Source: Bacteroidota bacterium
GTDB lineage: Bacteria > Bacteroidota > Bacteroidia > B-17B0 > Aurantibacillaceae
Length of the DNA: 26,700 nucleotides
Direction of reading: 5' to 3'
Assembly: GCA_023433205.1 (NCBI GenBank)
Contig: JAEZDS010000019.1
Location: 1 to 26,700 of the forward strand
The first letter of the stretch is position 1. Each line of letters opens with the position of its first letter. A program made the position numbers and the translations under genes. This document shows positions 1-6,639 of this stretch, in pieces. The notes beneath the pieces are model-generated. The model saw nothing but the letters and a program-made list of their open reading frames with translations, made no database searches and was not told the DNA's origin.

Positions 1-822
1 GGTTGAAACAGAGGTCTCAATAGCGCGCATCACGGTGGTGCCAACTGCGCAAACCTTTTTTTTGCGGTCTTTTGCGGCATTCACAATTTTACAGGTATCG
101 CTTGAGATCAGCACTTCCTCGCTTTCTGTTTTGTGTTTGGTAAGATCTTCCACCTCAACCGGACGGAAGGTGCCCAGGCCGATGTGCAGGGTAAGCGGCG
201 CAAACTGTACACCTTTTATCTCAAGGCGCTTCAGAAGTTCGCGGCTAAAATGCAGGCCTGCGGTTGGCGCGGCAACAGCCCCTTCGTTTTTGGCAAATAC
301 CGTCTGGTAGCGCTCTGTATCTTCGGGTTCAGCAGGCCTTTTAATGTATTTTGGAAGCGGGGTCTCACCCAGGTCATACAAAACTTTTCTGAACTCCTCA
401 TAACTTCCGTCATACAGAAAGCGCAGGGTACGCCCTCTTGATGTGGTATTATCGATCACTTCAGCCACCAAACTATCGTCCTCTCCAAAATAAAGCTTGT
501 TACCGATACGGATCTTTCTGGCGGGATCAACCAGCACATCCCATAACCTGCTTTCCGCATTCAGTTCACGCAGTAAAAACACCTCTATCTTGGCACCGGT
601 TTTTTCCTTGTTGCCATACATCCTGGCAGGAAAAACCTTGGTGTCGTTAAGCATTAACACATCGCCATCATCAAAATAATTGATAACATCCCTGAATTTT
701 TTGTGTGATATCTTCCCGCTAGCGCGATCAACCACCATCATACGGGCGTCTTCACGGTTTTTTGCAGGATGCTCTGCCAAAAGTTCTTTGGGCAGATTGA
801 ATTTGAACATGGATAGTTTCAT
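1..822 (-). CDS. queA: S-adenosylmethionine:tRNA ribosyltransferase-isomerase QueA (partial, 3' end off the window)
   Basis: QueA transfers and isomerises the ribosyl group of S-adenosylmethionine onto 7-aminomethyl-7-deazaguanine in tRNA, forming epoxyqueuosine at the wobble position of GUN anticodons. It acts in the cytoplasm. Reading leftward from ATG at 822-820 gives 274 uninterrupted codons to the window edge; the family is usually about 340-360 residues, so roughly 70-80 C-terminal residues are missing. Recognisable family features are the N-terminal [13 protein letters not shown] segment, the [10 protein letters not shown] motif, and later PTAGLHFS and the [14 protein letters not shown] stretch. 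The start is supported by [11 protein letters not shown] matching the usual QueA N-terminus. The gene diverges from the S41 protease gene. Its best promoter candidate lies about 135 nt upstream, so the mRNA leader would be long; I see no recognisable preQ1 riboswitch in it. The identification is firm. Confidence 0.96.
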   Translation of the reverse strand, partial: MKLSMFKFNLPKELLAEHPAKNREDARMMVVDRASGKISHKKFRDVINYFDDGDVLMLNDTKVFPARMYGNKEKTGAKIEVFLLRELNAESRLWDVLVDPARKIRIGNKLYFGEDDSLVAEVIDNTTSRGRTLRFLYDGSYEEFRKVLYDLGETPLPKYIKRPAEPEDTERYQTVFAKNEGAVAAPTAGLHFSRELLKRLEIKGVQFAPLTLHIGLGTFRPVEVEDLTKHKTESEEVLISSDTCKIVNAAKDRKKKVCAVGTTVMRAIETSVST

Positions 823-957
823 ACGTAGTATTAAGTGCCGGCTGGAAAATGAAATTGGAATTTAGGGGACCTGAGCCCTGGAAAATCGATCAGCATACAA
901 CCCAGGTACACCGACTAAAAAACAAATGTCATAATCTTACGGGATTAATTCGGGGGG

Positions 958-990
958 CAAAATTAATACATAATCGGTGGTTTCCGACAA
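958..990 (-). promoter_or_regulatory. Candidate promoter for queA
   Basis: On the minus strand a -33-like TTG (990-988) is followed after 22 nt by TAATTTTG (965-958), an exact match to the Bacteroidota -7 consensus TAnnTTTG. The spacer is slightly longer than the usual 19-21 nt. One arm of a 10-bp inverted repeat (979-988) begins at the G of the TTG and fills the upstream part of the spacer. A transcript from here would carry about 130 nt before the queA start codon. Confidence 0.45.
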
Positions 991-1035
991 TAAAAAAACA
1001 TAAATCACAATATTGCTGCATTTTCGTCGGAAACC
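979..1035. repeat. Perfect 10-bp inverted repeat between queA and the S41 protease gene
   Basis: GGTTTCCGAC at 979-988 and GTCGGAAACC at 1026-1035 are exact reverse complements, separated by 37 A/T-rich bases. Each arm begins at the last base of the -33-like element of one of the two divergent promoter candidates, so both promoters see the same sequence in the same position. This geometry suggests an operator pair bound by a dimeric or looping regulator. A long hairpin or a shared promoter element are alternatives. No regulator gene is adjacent. Confidence 0.55.
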
Positions 1036-1056
1036 TGCTTACTATCGTTATTTTTA
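1021..1056 (+). promoter_or_regulatory. Candidate promoter for the S41 protease gene
   Basis: TTTTCG (1021-1026), a weak -33 match, is followed after 22 nt by TATTTTTA (1049-1056), which matches TAnnTTTG except for the last base. The spacing is the same 22 nt as on the queA side and includes the second arm of the inverted repeat. Transcription would begin near 1061, giving a leader of about 14 nt. The symmetry with the opposite promoter supports the call more than the motif scores do. Confidence 0.35.
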
Positions 1057-1074
1057 AGGAAAATTTCTTCCAAA

Positions 1075-2784
1075 ATGTCGTTCCAATCCAATATTTTAAC
1101 AAAAACCCGAAAGGGGCTTCTCACATTTTCGCTGGTGGCGGCACTTTTTTTTGTGATTGCCCACACACCCGACTATTTCGAGATCAGCAAAAACCTTGAC
1201 ATTTTTAACAGCGTTTACCGGGAACTTAACATTGCCTATGTTGACGGAACCAAACCCGGGCAGCTGATGAAAACCGGTATCGACGCCATGCTGGGCAGCC
1301 TTGATCCGTACACTGTATATTATACCGAAAATGATATTGAGGATTTCAGGTACATGACCACCGGTGAGTATGGCGGCATAGGGGCAACAGTGAACGATAT
1401 TGATAACAAGATTGTGATCACCGATCCCTACGAAGGATTTTCGGCCTGGAAAGCGGGCCTTCGTGCCGGCGATCAGATCATTGCTGTGAATGGGATCAAT
1501 GTTCTGAAAAAACGAACCGACGATATCAGCACCATATTAAAAGGTCAGGCAGGCACACCCTTAACCCTGAAAGTGTTGAAACCGGGTTCTTCAACGCCGG
1601 TTGATGTAACCCTGAACCGTGAAGAGATCAAAACCAAAGCGGTTCCTTATTATAATATGCTGCCTAACTCCACCACAGGATATATCAGGCTCACAGCCTT
1701 TACAGATCACTGCAGCGGCGAGGTGAAAGAAGCATTTCTTGACCTGAAGAACAAAGGCTGCAAAAGCCTGGTGCTCGATCTCCGCGGAAACCTCGGCGGA
1801 TTATTGCTGGAGGCCGTGAACATTGTGAATTTTTTTATTGACAAAGGGCAGGAAGTGGTGTATACGCGCGGTCGTACGCCTGACTGGGATAAAAGCTACC
1901 TCTCGGTCAATAATCCAATCGACACTGAGATACCGCTGGTGATTATTGTGGATGAGAACTCAGCTTCAGCAAGCGAGATCGTGAGCGGTGCTCTGCAGGA
2001 CCTTGACCGGGCAGTGGTGATCGGACATCGCACTTATGGCAAGGGCCTTGTGCAACAGACAAAAGACCTGGTGTACAACGCCAAGATCAAAGTTACGGTG
2101 GCCAAATACTACATCCCCAGTGGAAGATGTGTGCAGGCGCTGGATTACAGCCATAAAGATGAAGAAGGCAGAGTTGAAAAAGTTCCTGACAGCCTGATCA
2201 CCGCCTTTAAAACACGAGGAGGCAGAATAGTTTATGATGGTGCAGGAATTATGCCCGACCTGAAAATGCCCGACAGAAAAATGAGTAACCTTCTGGTGGC
2301 TCTGCTTTCGAATTTCCACGTTTTTAACTATGCCACAGAATACATGCTGAAACAGAAAGAGATCTCAGCTCCTTCAAGTTTCAGGCTTAATAATGAAGAA
2401 TACAGTGAGTTCGCCGAATACCTGAAGCGCCGGGATTTTACCTATAAAACTGAAAGTGAGCAAAAACTTGAAGAACTGAAAACCGATGCCGAGGAGGAAA
2501 AATACCTGGCCAGTATCCGCAAAGAGTATGATGACCTGGCAAACAAGATAAGGGAAAATAAAAAGGACGACCTGCAGAAATTCAGAGAGGAGATCAGCGC
2601 TTTTCTGGAAGAAGAAATAGTTTCACGGTATTATTTCCAGAAAGGCAGAATTGAATATGCCATTAAAAACGACTGGGAAATTAAAGAAGCCCTGCAAACA
2701 CTTGCCAGTGACGACAAAAGGCGTGAGATCCTTACTAAAGTGGAAAAGCCGCTAAAACCTTTTAATCCCCGGAAAAAATTCTGA
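1075..2784 (+). CDS. S41 family C-terminal processing peptidase (CtpA/Prc-like) with PDZ domain
   Basis: This is a serine protease that cleaves C-terminal tails of periplasmic or envelope proteins. The 569-residue protein has a hydrophobic segment at about residues 14-30 serving as signal anchor or signal peptide, an S41 N-terminal region, a PDZ domain at about 96-180 (GEYGGIGA followed by AGLRAGDQIIAVNG), and the catalytic domain at about 190-360. The nucleophile is Ser298 in NSASASEIV and the general base is Lys323 in TYGKGLVQQ, 25 residues apart as in the Ser/Lys dyad of E. coli Prc. LDLRGNLGG precedes the dyad as usual. Residues 400-569 form a charged, helix-rich extension seen in Bacteroidota members. 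It diverges from queA and converges on the barrel protein gene at 2807 with a 22-nt gap. Family and mechanism are secure; substrates are unknown. Confidence 0.95.
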   Translation: MSFQSNILTKTRKGLLTFSLVAALFFVIAHTPDYFEISKNLDIFNSVYRELNIAYVDGTKPGQLMKTGIDAMLGSLDPYTVYYTENDIEDFRYMTTGEYGGIGATVNDIDNKIVITDPYEGFSAWKAGLRAGDQIIAVNGINVLKKRTDDISTILKGQAGTPLTLKVLKPGSSTPVDVTLNREEIKTKAVPYYNMLPNSTTGYIRLTAFTDHCSGEVKEAFLDLKNKGCKSLVLDLRGNLGGLLLEAVNIVNFFIDKGQEVVYTRGRTPDWDKSYLSVNNPIDTEIPLVIIVDENSASASEIVSGALQDLDRAVVIGHRTYGKGLVQQTKDLVYNAKIKVTVAKYYIPSGRCVQALDYSHKDEEGRVEKVPDSLITAFKTRGGRIVYDGAGIMPDLKMPDRKMSNLLVALLSNFHVFNYATEYMLKQKEISAPSSFRLNNEEYSEFAEYLKRRDFTYKTESEQKLEELKTDAEEEKYLASIRKEYDDLANKIRENKKDDLQKFREEISAFLEEEIVSRYYFQKGRIEYAIKNDWEIKEALQTLASDDKRREILTKVEKPLKPFNPRKKF

Positions 2785-2806
2785 AGCTGAACTTTCTCGG
2801 CGCGGT

Positions 2807-3397
2807 TTACAACGAACCCACGAAACCAAACTGCACAATCACCCTTGAAGGATAAATTGAATAAGGGTGCGGGGTAAGATTGTACATTATTGAGGTCATC
2901 AGCGCGGCGCGCGGACCAAGCATCTGCCTGAAACCTCCGCCTACAAGCAGATAATCAACCCATACCTTGTCGTCGGCATCCGGAGAAAAATAATCAGGCT
3001 GTCTTAACAGGTCAAACTGTGTCTGCACAAAATAATTCTGTGCAATGATGTAGCGGGCGTATGAATGTCCGCCAAAAATAGACTGGCTGAATTTACCGTA
3101 AACGCCATAGTTCACGCTGGTATAATTATAGATGCCCCCAATGCCAAGCTGCAGGTTTGAGGTAGCCATGTAACCGATGGTAGGTGATAAAAACACAAAA
3201 GTGGGATTACCGAACCAGGCCTGAAAGTTTCCGCCAAACGTAATTTTTTTAGCCCAGTCCTTATCGCGCAGTCTTTCTTTCCTTACAGGGGGAACAGAAG
3301 CATCGCGCCCGTAATAAACGCTGTCGGTTTGCGCCGCTGTTGTTAGCACAGTAAAAAGAAGAACCGGGAGGAAGAGAGTTGCGGCGCGCATTTTCAA
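2807..3397 (-). CDS. Small outer-membrane beta-barrel protein, function unknown
   Basis: The 196-residue protein begins with a clear signal peptide (about residues 1-22, ending TTAAQ) and then shows alternating hydrophobic strands rich in Tyr, Phe and Gly, such as PTIGYMATSNLQLGIGGIYNY, continuing to a C-terminal strand VIVQFGFVGSL. This pattern fits the small outer-membrane barrel proteins common in Bacteroidota. No enzymatic motif is visible, so I give no specific function. It is transcribed divergently from the dehydrogenase gene, with only 40 nt between the two start codons, and converges with the S41 protease gene. The start at 3397 is supported by the signal peptide. The barrel assignment is made by composition and pattern only. 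Confidence 0.75.
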   Translation of the reverse strand: MKMRAATLFLPVLLFTVLTTAAQTDSVYYGRDASVPPVRKERLRDKDWAKKITFGGNFQAWFGNPTFVFLSPTIGYMATSNLQLGIGGIYNYTSVNYGVYGKFSQSIFGGHSYARYIIAQNYFVQTQFDLLRQPDYFSPDADDKVWVDYLLVGGGFRQMLGPRAALMTSIMYNLTPHPYSIYPSRVIVQFGFVGSL

Positions 3398-3398
3398 A

Positions 3399-3417
3399 CG
3401 AAATTAGGTTATCTTCG
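3399..3417. promoter_or_regulatory. Candidate divergent -7 elements (barrel protein / dehydrogenase)
   Basis: The 40-nt gap holds CGAAATTA (3399-3406), which reads TAATTTCG on the minus strand, and TATCTTCG (3410-3417) on the plus strand. Both match TAnnTTTG except for C at the sixth motif position counted on that strand. They sit 1 nt upstream of the barrel gene's start codon and 20 nt upstream of the dehydrogenase start respectively. The identical deviation in both is suggestive, but no -33 element is clear. Confidence 0.3.
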
Positions 3418-3437
3418 TGCGCTCAACAATCAAAAAA

Positions 3438-4133
3438 ATGCTAATTCTCGTTACCGGAGCATCAAGGGGCATAGGATTTGAGCTGGTGAAGCACCTTGCC
3501 CGACAAAAGGGTACACTGGTGCTGGCGGTTTCGCGAAAAACCTCCACACTCGAAAAACTTGTTTCAAAAGAAAATCTCAACAATATCATGCCGGTGGAGG
3601 CCGACATTACCAGTGCTGCAGACCTGGATAAGATAAGGACAGTAATAAAACGCCTGGAGATGCCCCTGAGCGGTCTGGTAAATAACGCCGGCCTGCTTGT
3701 CAAAAAAAAATTTGAGTCCATCAAAGCTCTTGATTTGCTGCAGGTGTACACTACCAACGTTTTTGCTCCATACCTTCTTCTTCAGAAAATGCTGCCACTA
3801 ATGAACAAAACCAGGTCGCACGTGGTAAACATCAGCAGCATGGGGGGTGTGCAGGGCAGTTCAAAATTTCCGGGACTAAGTGTTTACAGCAGCAGCAAAG
3901 GAGCGCTGTGTGTGCTGACTGAATGTTTGGCCGAAGAACTAAAAGAAAATAATATCAGTGTAAACTGCCTTGCTCTTGGCGCGGTTGATACGGAAATGCT
4001 TAAGGCAGCATTTCCGGGTTACAGGGCCCCGCTGAAGGCGGGTGAGATGGCACCCTTTGTTGCTGATTTTCTGCTGAACGGCCATAGGTTCTTTAATGGA
4101 AAAGTTTTGCCGGTTTCACTTTCAACACCATAG
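3438..4133 (+). CDS. Short-chain dehydrogenase/reductase (SDR family)
   Basis: This 231-residue protein is a classical SDR, an NAD(P)-dependent oxidoreductase of the cytoplasm. From the ATG at 3438 the Rossmann motif TGASRGIG is at residues 6-13, NNAG at 82-85, and the catalytic tetrad is Asn107, Ser134, Tyr150 and Lys154 (YSSSK). The Arg10 after the TGAS residues and Arg33 after the second strand favour NADP(H), which is an inference. I chose the ATG at 3438 rather than the in-frame GTG at 3417, because the protein then starts directly at the first strand, as is typical. Five bases separate its stop from the TonB-dependent receptor, so the two are probably cotranscribed. The substrate cannot be told from sequence. 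Confidence 0.92.
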   Translation: MLILVTGASRGIGFELVKHLARQKGTLVLAVSRKTSTLEKLVSKENLNNIMPVEADITSAADLDKIRTVIKRLEMPLSGLVNNAGLLVKKKFESIKALDLLQVYTTNVFAPYLLLQKMLPLMNKTRSHVVNISSMGGVQGSSKFPGLSVYSSSKGALCVLTECLAEELKENNISVNCLALGAVDTEMLKAAFPGYRAPLKAGEMAPFVADFLLNGHRFFNGKVLPVSLSTP

Positions 4134-4138
4134 ACAAT

Positions 4139-6502
4139 ATGTGCCGGTTTTTTCAGATCATTTTTCTGGTTCTGGGAACAATAACCATAAAAGCACAGCA
4201 GATCACGCAGGTGGTAAGGGGGATCATCGTCGATAAACATAGTCAGAGTCCGTTGCCTGGTGTGATCGTAAGTGTAACAGGAAGCAAACCATTTCTTGTG
4301 TCTTCAACTGACGGCGATGGCAAATTCAGAATAGAACAGGTGCCGGTTGGCCGGCAGCAGCTGCTGGCAAAAACCATTGGCTACAAGGAAAAGGTGCAGA
4401 CAGTTATTGTGTATGCCGGCAAGGAAACAGTACTAAATATTGAGCTGGAAGAAAATGTGGTTGAAGCTGAAGAAGTGGTGATAAACGCTGAGCAGGACAA
4501 GACCAGAACGGCCAATCGTATGAACTCGGTGAGCGCCCGTGTATTTAGTGCAGAAGAAGCCGCGCGTTATGCCGGCAGCAGAAATGATCCCGCACGAATG
4601 GCTGCTAATTTTGCAGGAGTGAGTGGGGCCAACGATTCGCGCAATGACATCATCATTCGTGGCAACTCTCCAATGGGAATACTCTGGCGGCTTAATGGTG
4701 TTGATATTCCCAATCCCAATCATTTTGGCAATGCAGGCTCCACGGGCGGTCCTATCAGCATTCTGAACAACAACACGCTCGATAATTCAGATTTTCTTAC
4801 AGGAGCTTTTCCTGCAGACTACGGCAATGCCATCTCCGGAGTGTTTGATCTGCGTATGCGCCGGGGCAACAACGAAAAATTCGAATTCCTGGCGCAGGTG
4901 GGTTTTAACGGTTTTGAACTCGGGGCCGAAGGTCCGGCAGGCAGGAATGCCTCTTTTCTTGTTAACTACCGTTATTCCACCTTGTCAGTTTTCAGGGCCC
5001 TTAATATCGATTTCGGCACCGGCGCTGCAGTGCCTCAATACCAGGACCTCTCATTTAAGGCCGATGTAAATGCCGGTAAAGCCGGTCGTTTTTCTTTGTG
5101 GGGGATTGGCGGTTTAAGTTATGTGGCTTTGCTGGAAAAAGATAAAAAGGAAGGCCAGGACCTCTATGGTTTCAGCGCCAGAGATACCTATTTCCGATCA
5201 AACGTTGGCGCAACCGGTCTTTCGCACACCATTCTCCTTAAAAAGAACGACTACATTAAAACAAATGTGGGTGTAAGCAGCAGTGTAAATCTTATTGAGG
5301 CCGACCGTATCGACAGCAGCTTCTCGACACCGGGCAATAAAAGGCCCGAATACAGGCAGAATACGGCAACCACCAGGTTTGCCATTAACAGCACCTATAA
5401 CCGCAAGATCAGTTCACGTGATTTTTTCAGCATCGGTGGCTACGGCGAATTGTTCAGTACTCAATTTATCGACAGCATGGATTACCGCTTTGCCGGTAAT
5501 TCTTTTATAACGCTTCGTAATTATGCTGGTTCTTCGGCATTGCTAAGGCTGCTGGCTCAGTATCAGCATAAATTTTCTGATAAGTTCCTTGTGAACGCCG
5601 GACTGAGTAACCAATACTTTACCTTAAATGGTTCCAATGCCATTGAGCCTCGTGCAGGATTAAAATACTCCATCAGCCAGAAGCAGTCTCTTGCCTTTGG
5701 TGCCGGGCTGCACAGTCAGATCCAGCCTATTTATATTTATTTTGCCACCGACACCACTGCCGGCAGCGGTGCACAAACAAACCGTAATCTGGATTTTACC
5801 AGAGCCGCACATTTTGTTCTGTCGTACGATAACAGTTTTGCCCCGCTTTTCAGGTTAAAGGCCGAATTATACTATCAGTATCTGTTCAGAGTGCCTGTAA
5901 AGAGTTTTCCCGATCACTTCTCGGTACTTAACCTGGGGGCAGATTTTACAAGCCCTAACATCAGCCACCTGGTTAACGCCGGCACGGGCGAGAATTACGG
6001 CTTTGAGCTTACGCTTGAGAAATTTTATGACCGCGGATACTATGTGTTGTTTACTACCAGCTTGTTTGAAAGTTTGTACAAGGCCAGCGACAAAGTGGTG
6101 CGCAATACGGCTTTTAATGGAAATTACGTGTTCAATCTGCTTGGAGGCAAGGAGATCAGGATCAGAGAGCGGCATACTATTGTGCTGGATCTGCGGGGAA
6201 CGTACAGCGGAGGAAAGCGGTATGTTCCGATCGATCTGGAGGCGAGCAGAGCAATGAACCTGGAGATCCGCGATGGCAGCCAGGCCTACGAGCATCAGTA
6301 TGCGCCGTATTTCAGAATAGATGTAAAACCAGGCTACCGTTATAACAGCAGAAGGGTTACCCATGAATTCTCGGTTGACATCCAGAATGTGACCAGGAAC
6401 CTTAACGTATTTCAGCAGTCGTACGATCTTTTTACGGGGAATATCAGGACAGATTACCAGCTTCGGTTTTTTGTTATTCCGCAGTACAGGGTGCTTTTCT
6501 GA
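4139..6502 (+). CDS. TonB-dependent receptor with N-terminal carboxypeptidase-regulatory-like domain
   Basis: This 787-residue outer-membrane transporter is predicted to import a large or scarce nutrient using energy from TonB. It has a signal peptide (about 1-19), a carboxypeptidase-regulatory-like beta domain at about 24-108 (RGIIVDKHSQSPLPGV, DGKFRIEQVPVG), a plug at about 120-240 (including NDIIIRGNSP and LNGVDIPNPNHFG), and a beta-barrel to the end. The last residue is Phe (YRVLF), the usual signal for barrel insertion. No SusD-like lipoprotein follows, so this is not a canonical glycan-utilisation pair, and the ligand is unknown. It lies 5 nt downstream of the SDR gene. A 251-codon antisense open frame overlaps its 3' half but looks like a shadow. 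The 137-nt gap downstream holds no clear terminator. Confidence 0.93.
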   Translation: MCRFFQIIFLVLGTITIKAQQITQVVRGIIVDKHSQSPLPGVIVSVTGSKPFLVSSTDGDGKFRIEQVPVGRQQLLAKTIGYKEKVQTVIVYAGKETVLNIELEENVVEAEEVVINAEQDKTRTANRMNSVSARVFSAEEAARYAGSRNDPARMAANFAGVSGANDSRNDIIIRGNSPMGILWRLNGVDIPNPNHFGNAGSTGGPISILNNNTLDNSDFLTGAFPADYGNAISGVFDLRMRRGNNEKFEFLAQVGFNGFELGAEGPAGRNASFLVNYRYSTLSVFRALNIDFGTGAAVPQYQDLSFKADVNAGKAGRFSLWGIGGLSYVALLEKDKKEGQDLYGFSARDTYFRSNVGATGLSHTILLKKNDYIKTNVGVSSSVNLIEADRIDSSFSTPGNKRPEYRQNTATTRFAINSTYNRKISSRDFFSIGGYGELFSTQFIDSMDYRFAGNSFITLRNYAGSSALLRLLAQYQHKFSDKFLVNAGLSNQYFTLNGSNAIEPRAGLKYSISQKQSLAFGAGLHSQIQPIYIYFATDTTAGSGAQTNRNLDFTRAAHFVLSYDNSFAPLFRLKAELYYQYLFRVPVKSFPDHFSVLNLGADFTSPNISHLVNAGTGENYGFELTLEKFYDRGYYVLFTTSLFESLYKASDKVVRNTAFNGNYVFNLLGGKEIRIRERHTIVLDLRGTYSGGKRYVPIDLEASRAMNLEIRDGSQAYEHQYAPYFRIDVKPGYRYNSRRVTHEFSVDIQNVTRNLNVFQQSYDLFTGNIRTDYQLRFFVIPQYRVLF

Positions 6503-6605
6503 AAAAAAGGGGTCGTTTTTGCCCGCACAGGGGGGCATAACCACCTTTTGTGTCGGCCTTTGGGAAAAAGTAAAAACTTTAGTCCTGGCGAAAACAAATA
6601 ATTGG

Positions 6606-6613
6606 TATATTCG
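6606..6613 (+). promoter_or_regulatory. Weak candidate -7 element for the caspase-fold gene
   Basis: TATATTCG matches TAnnTTTG with C for the second-last T, the same deviation as in the elements at 3399-3417. It lies 26 nt before the ATG at 6640. No -33 TTG is found at the usual distance. The preceding gap after the receptor stop justifies a new promoter here, but the call is weak. Confidence 0.25.
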
Positions 6614-6639
6614 GTAGGTCATTTTTTAACAACTATCTC

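Noticed and set aside
260..271. PheS four-cysteine insert (residues 260-271; DNA about 16633-16668) as a novel domain
   Set aside because: CxxC-x4-CxxC inserts before the ILGCGMVDP segment are known in PheS of several bacterial groups, so this is ordinary variation.
133..441. Plus-strand open frames across 35-679
   Set aside because: They are antisense to queA, whose minus-strand translation matches the family without interruption.
823..957. preQ1 riboswitch in the queA leader
   Set aside because: queA belongs to the queuosine pathway and its predicted leader is long, but I could not find the short hairpin plus A-rich tail of preQ1-I or a larger preQ1 fold. Only a 4-bp AGGG/CCCT pairing is visible.
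2840..2869. CACCCTT / AAGGGTG inverted repeat near the S41 protease end
   Set aside because: Seven-bp arms with a 16-nt loop inside the barrel gene and no T-run on either strand; a terminator call is not supported.
5867..6622. 251-codon open frame on the minus strand under the receptor gene
   Set aside because: It lies antisense to a strongly conserved TonB-dependent receptor, has no domain-like pattern or credible start context, and is best explained as a shadow frame.
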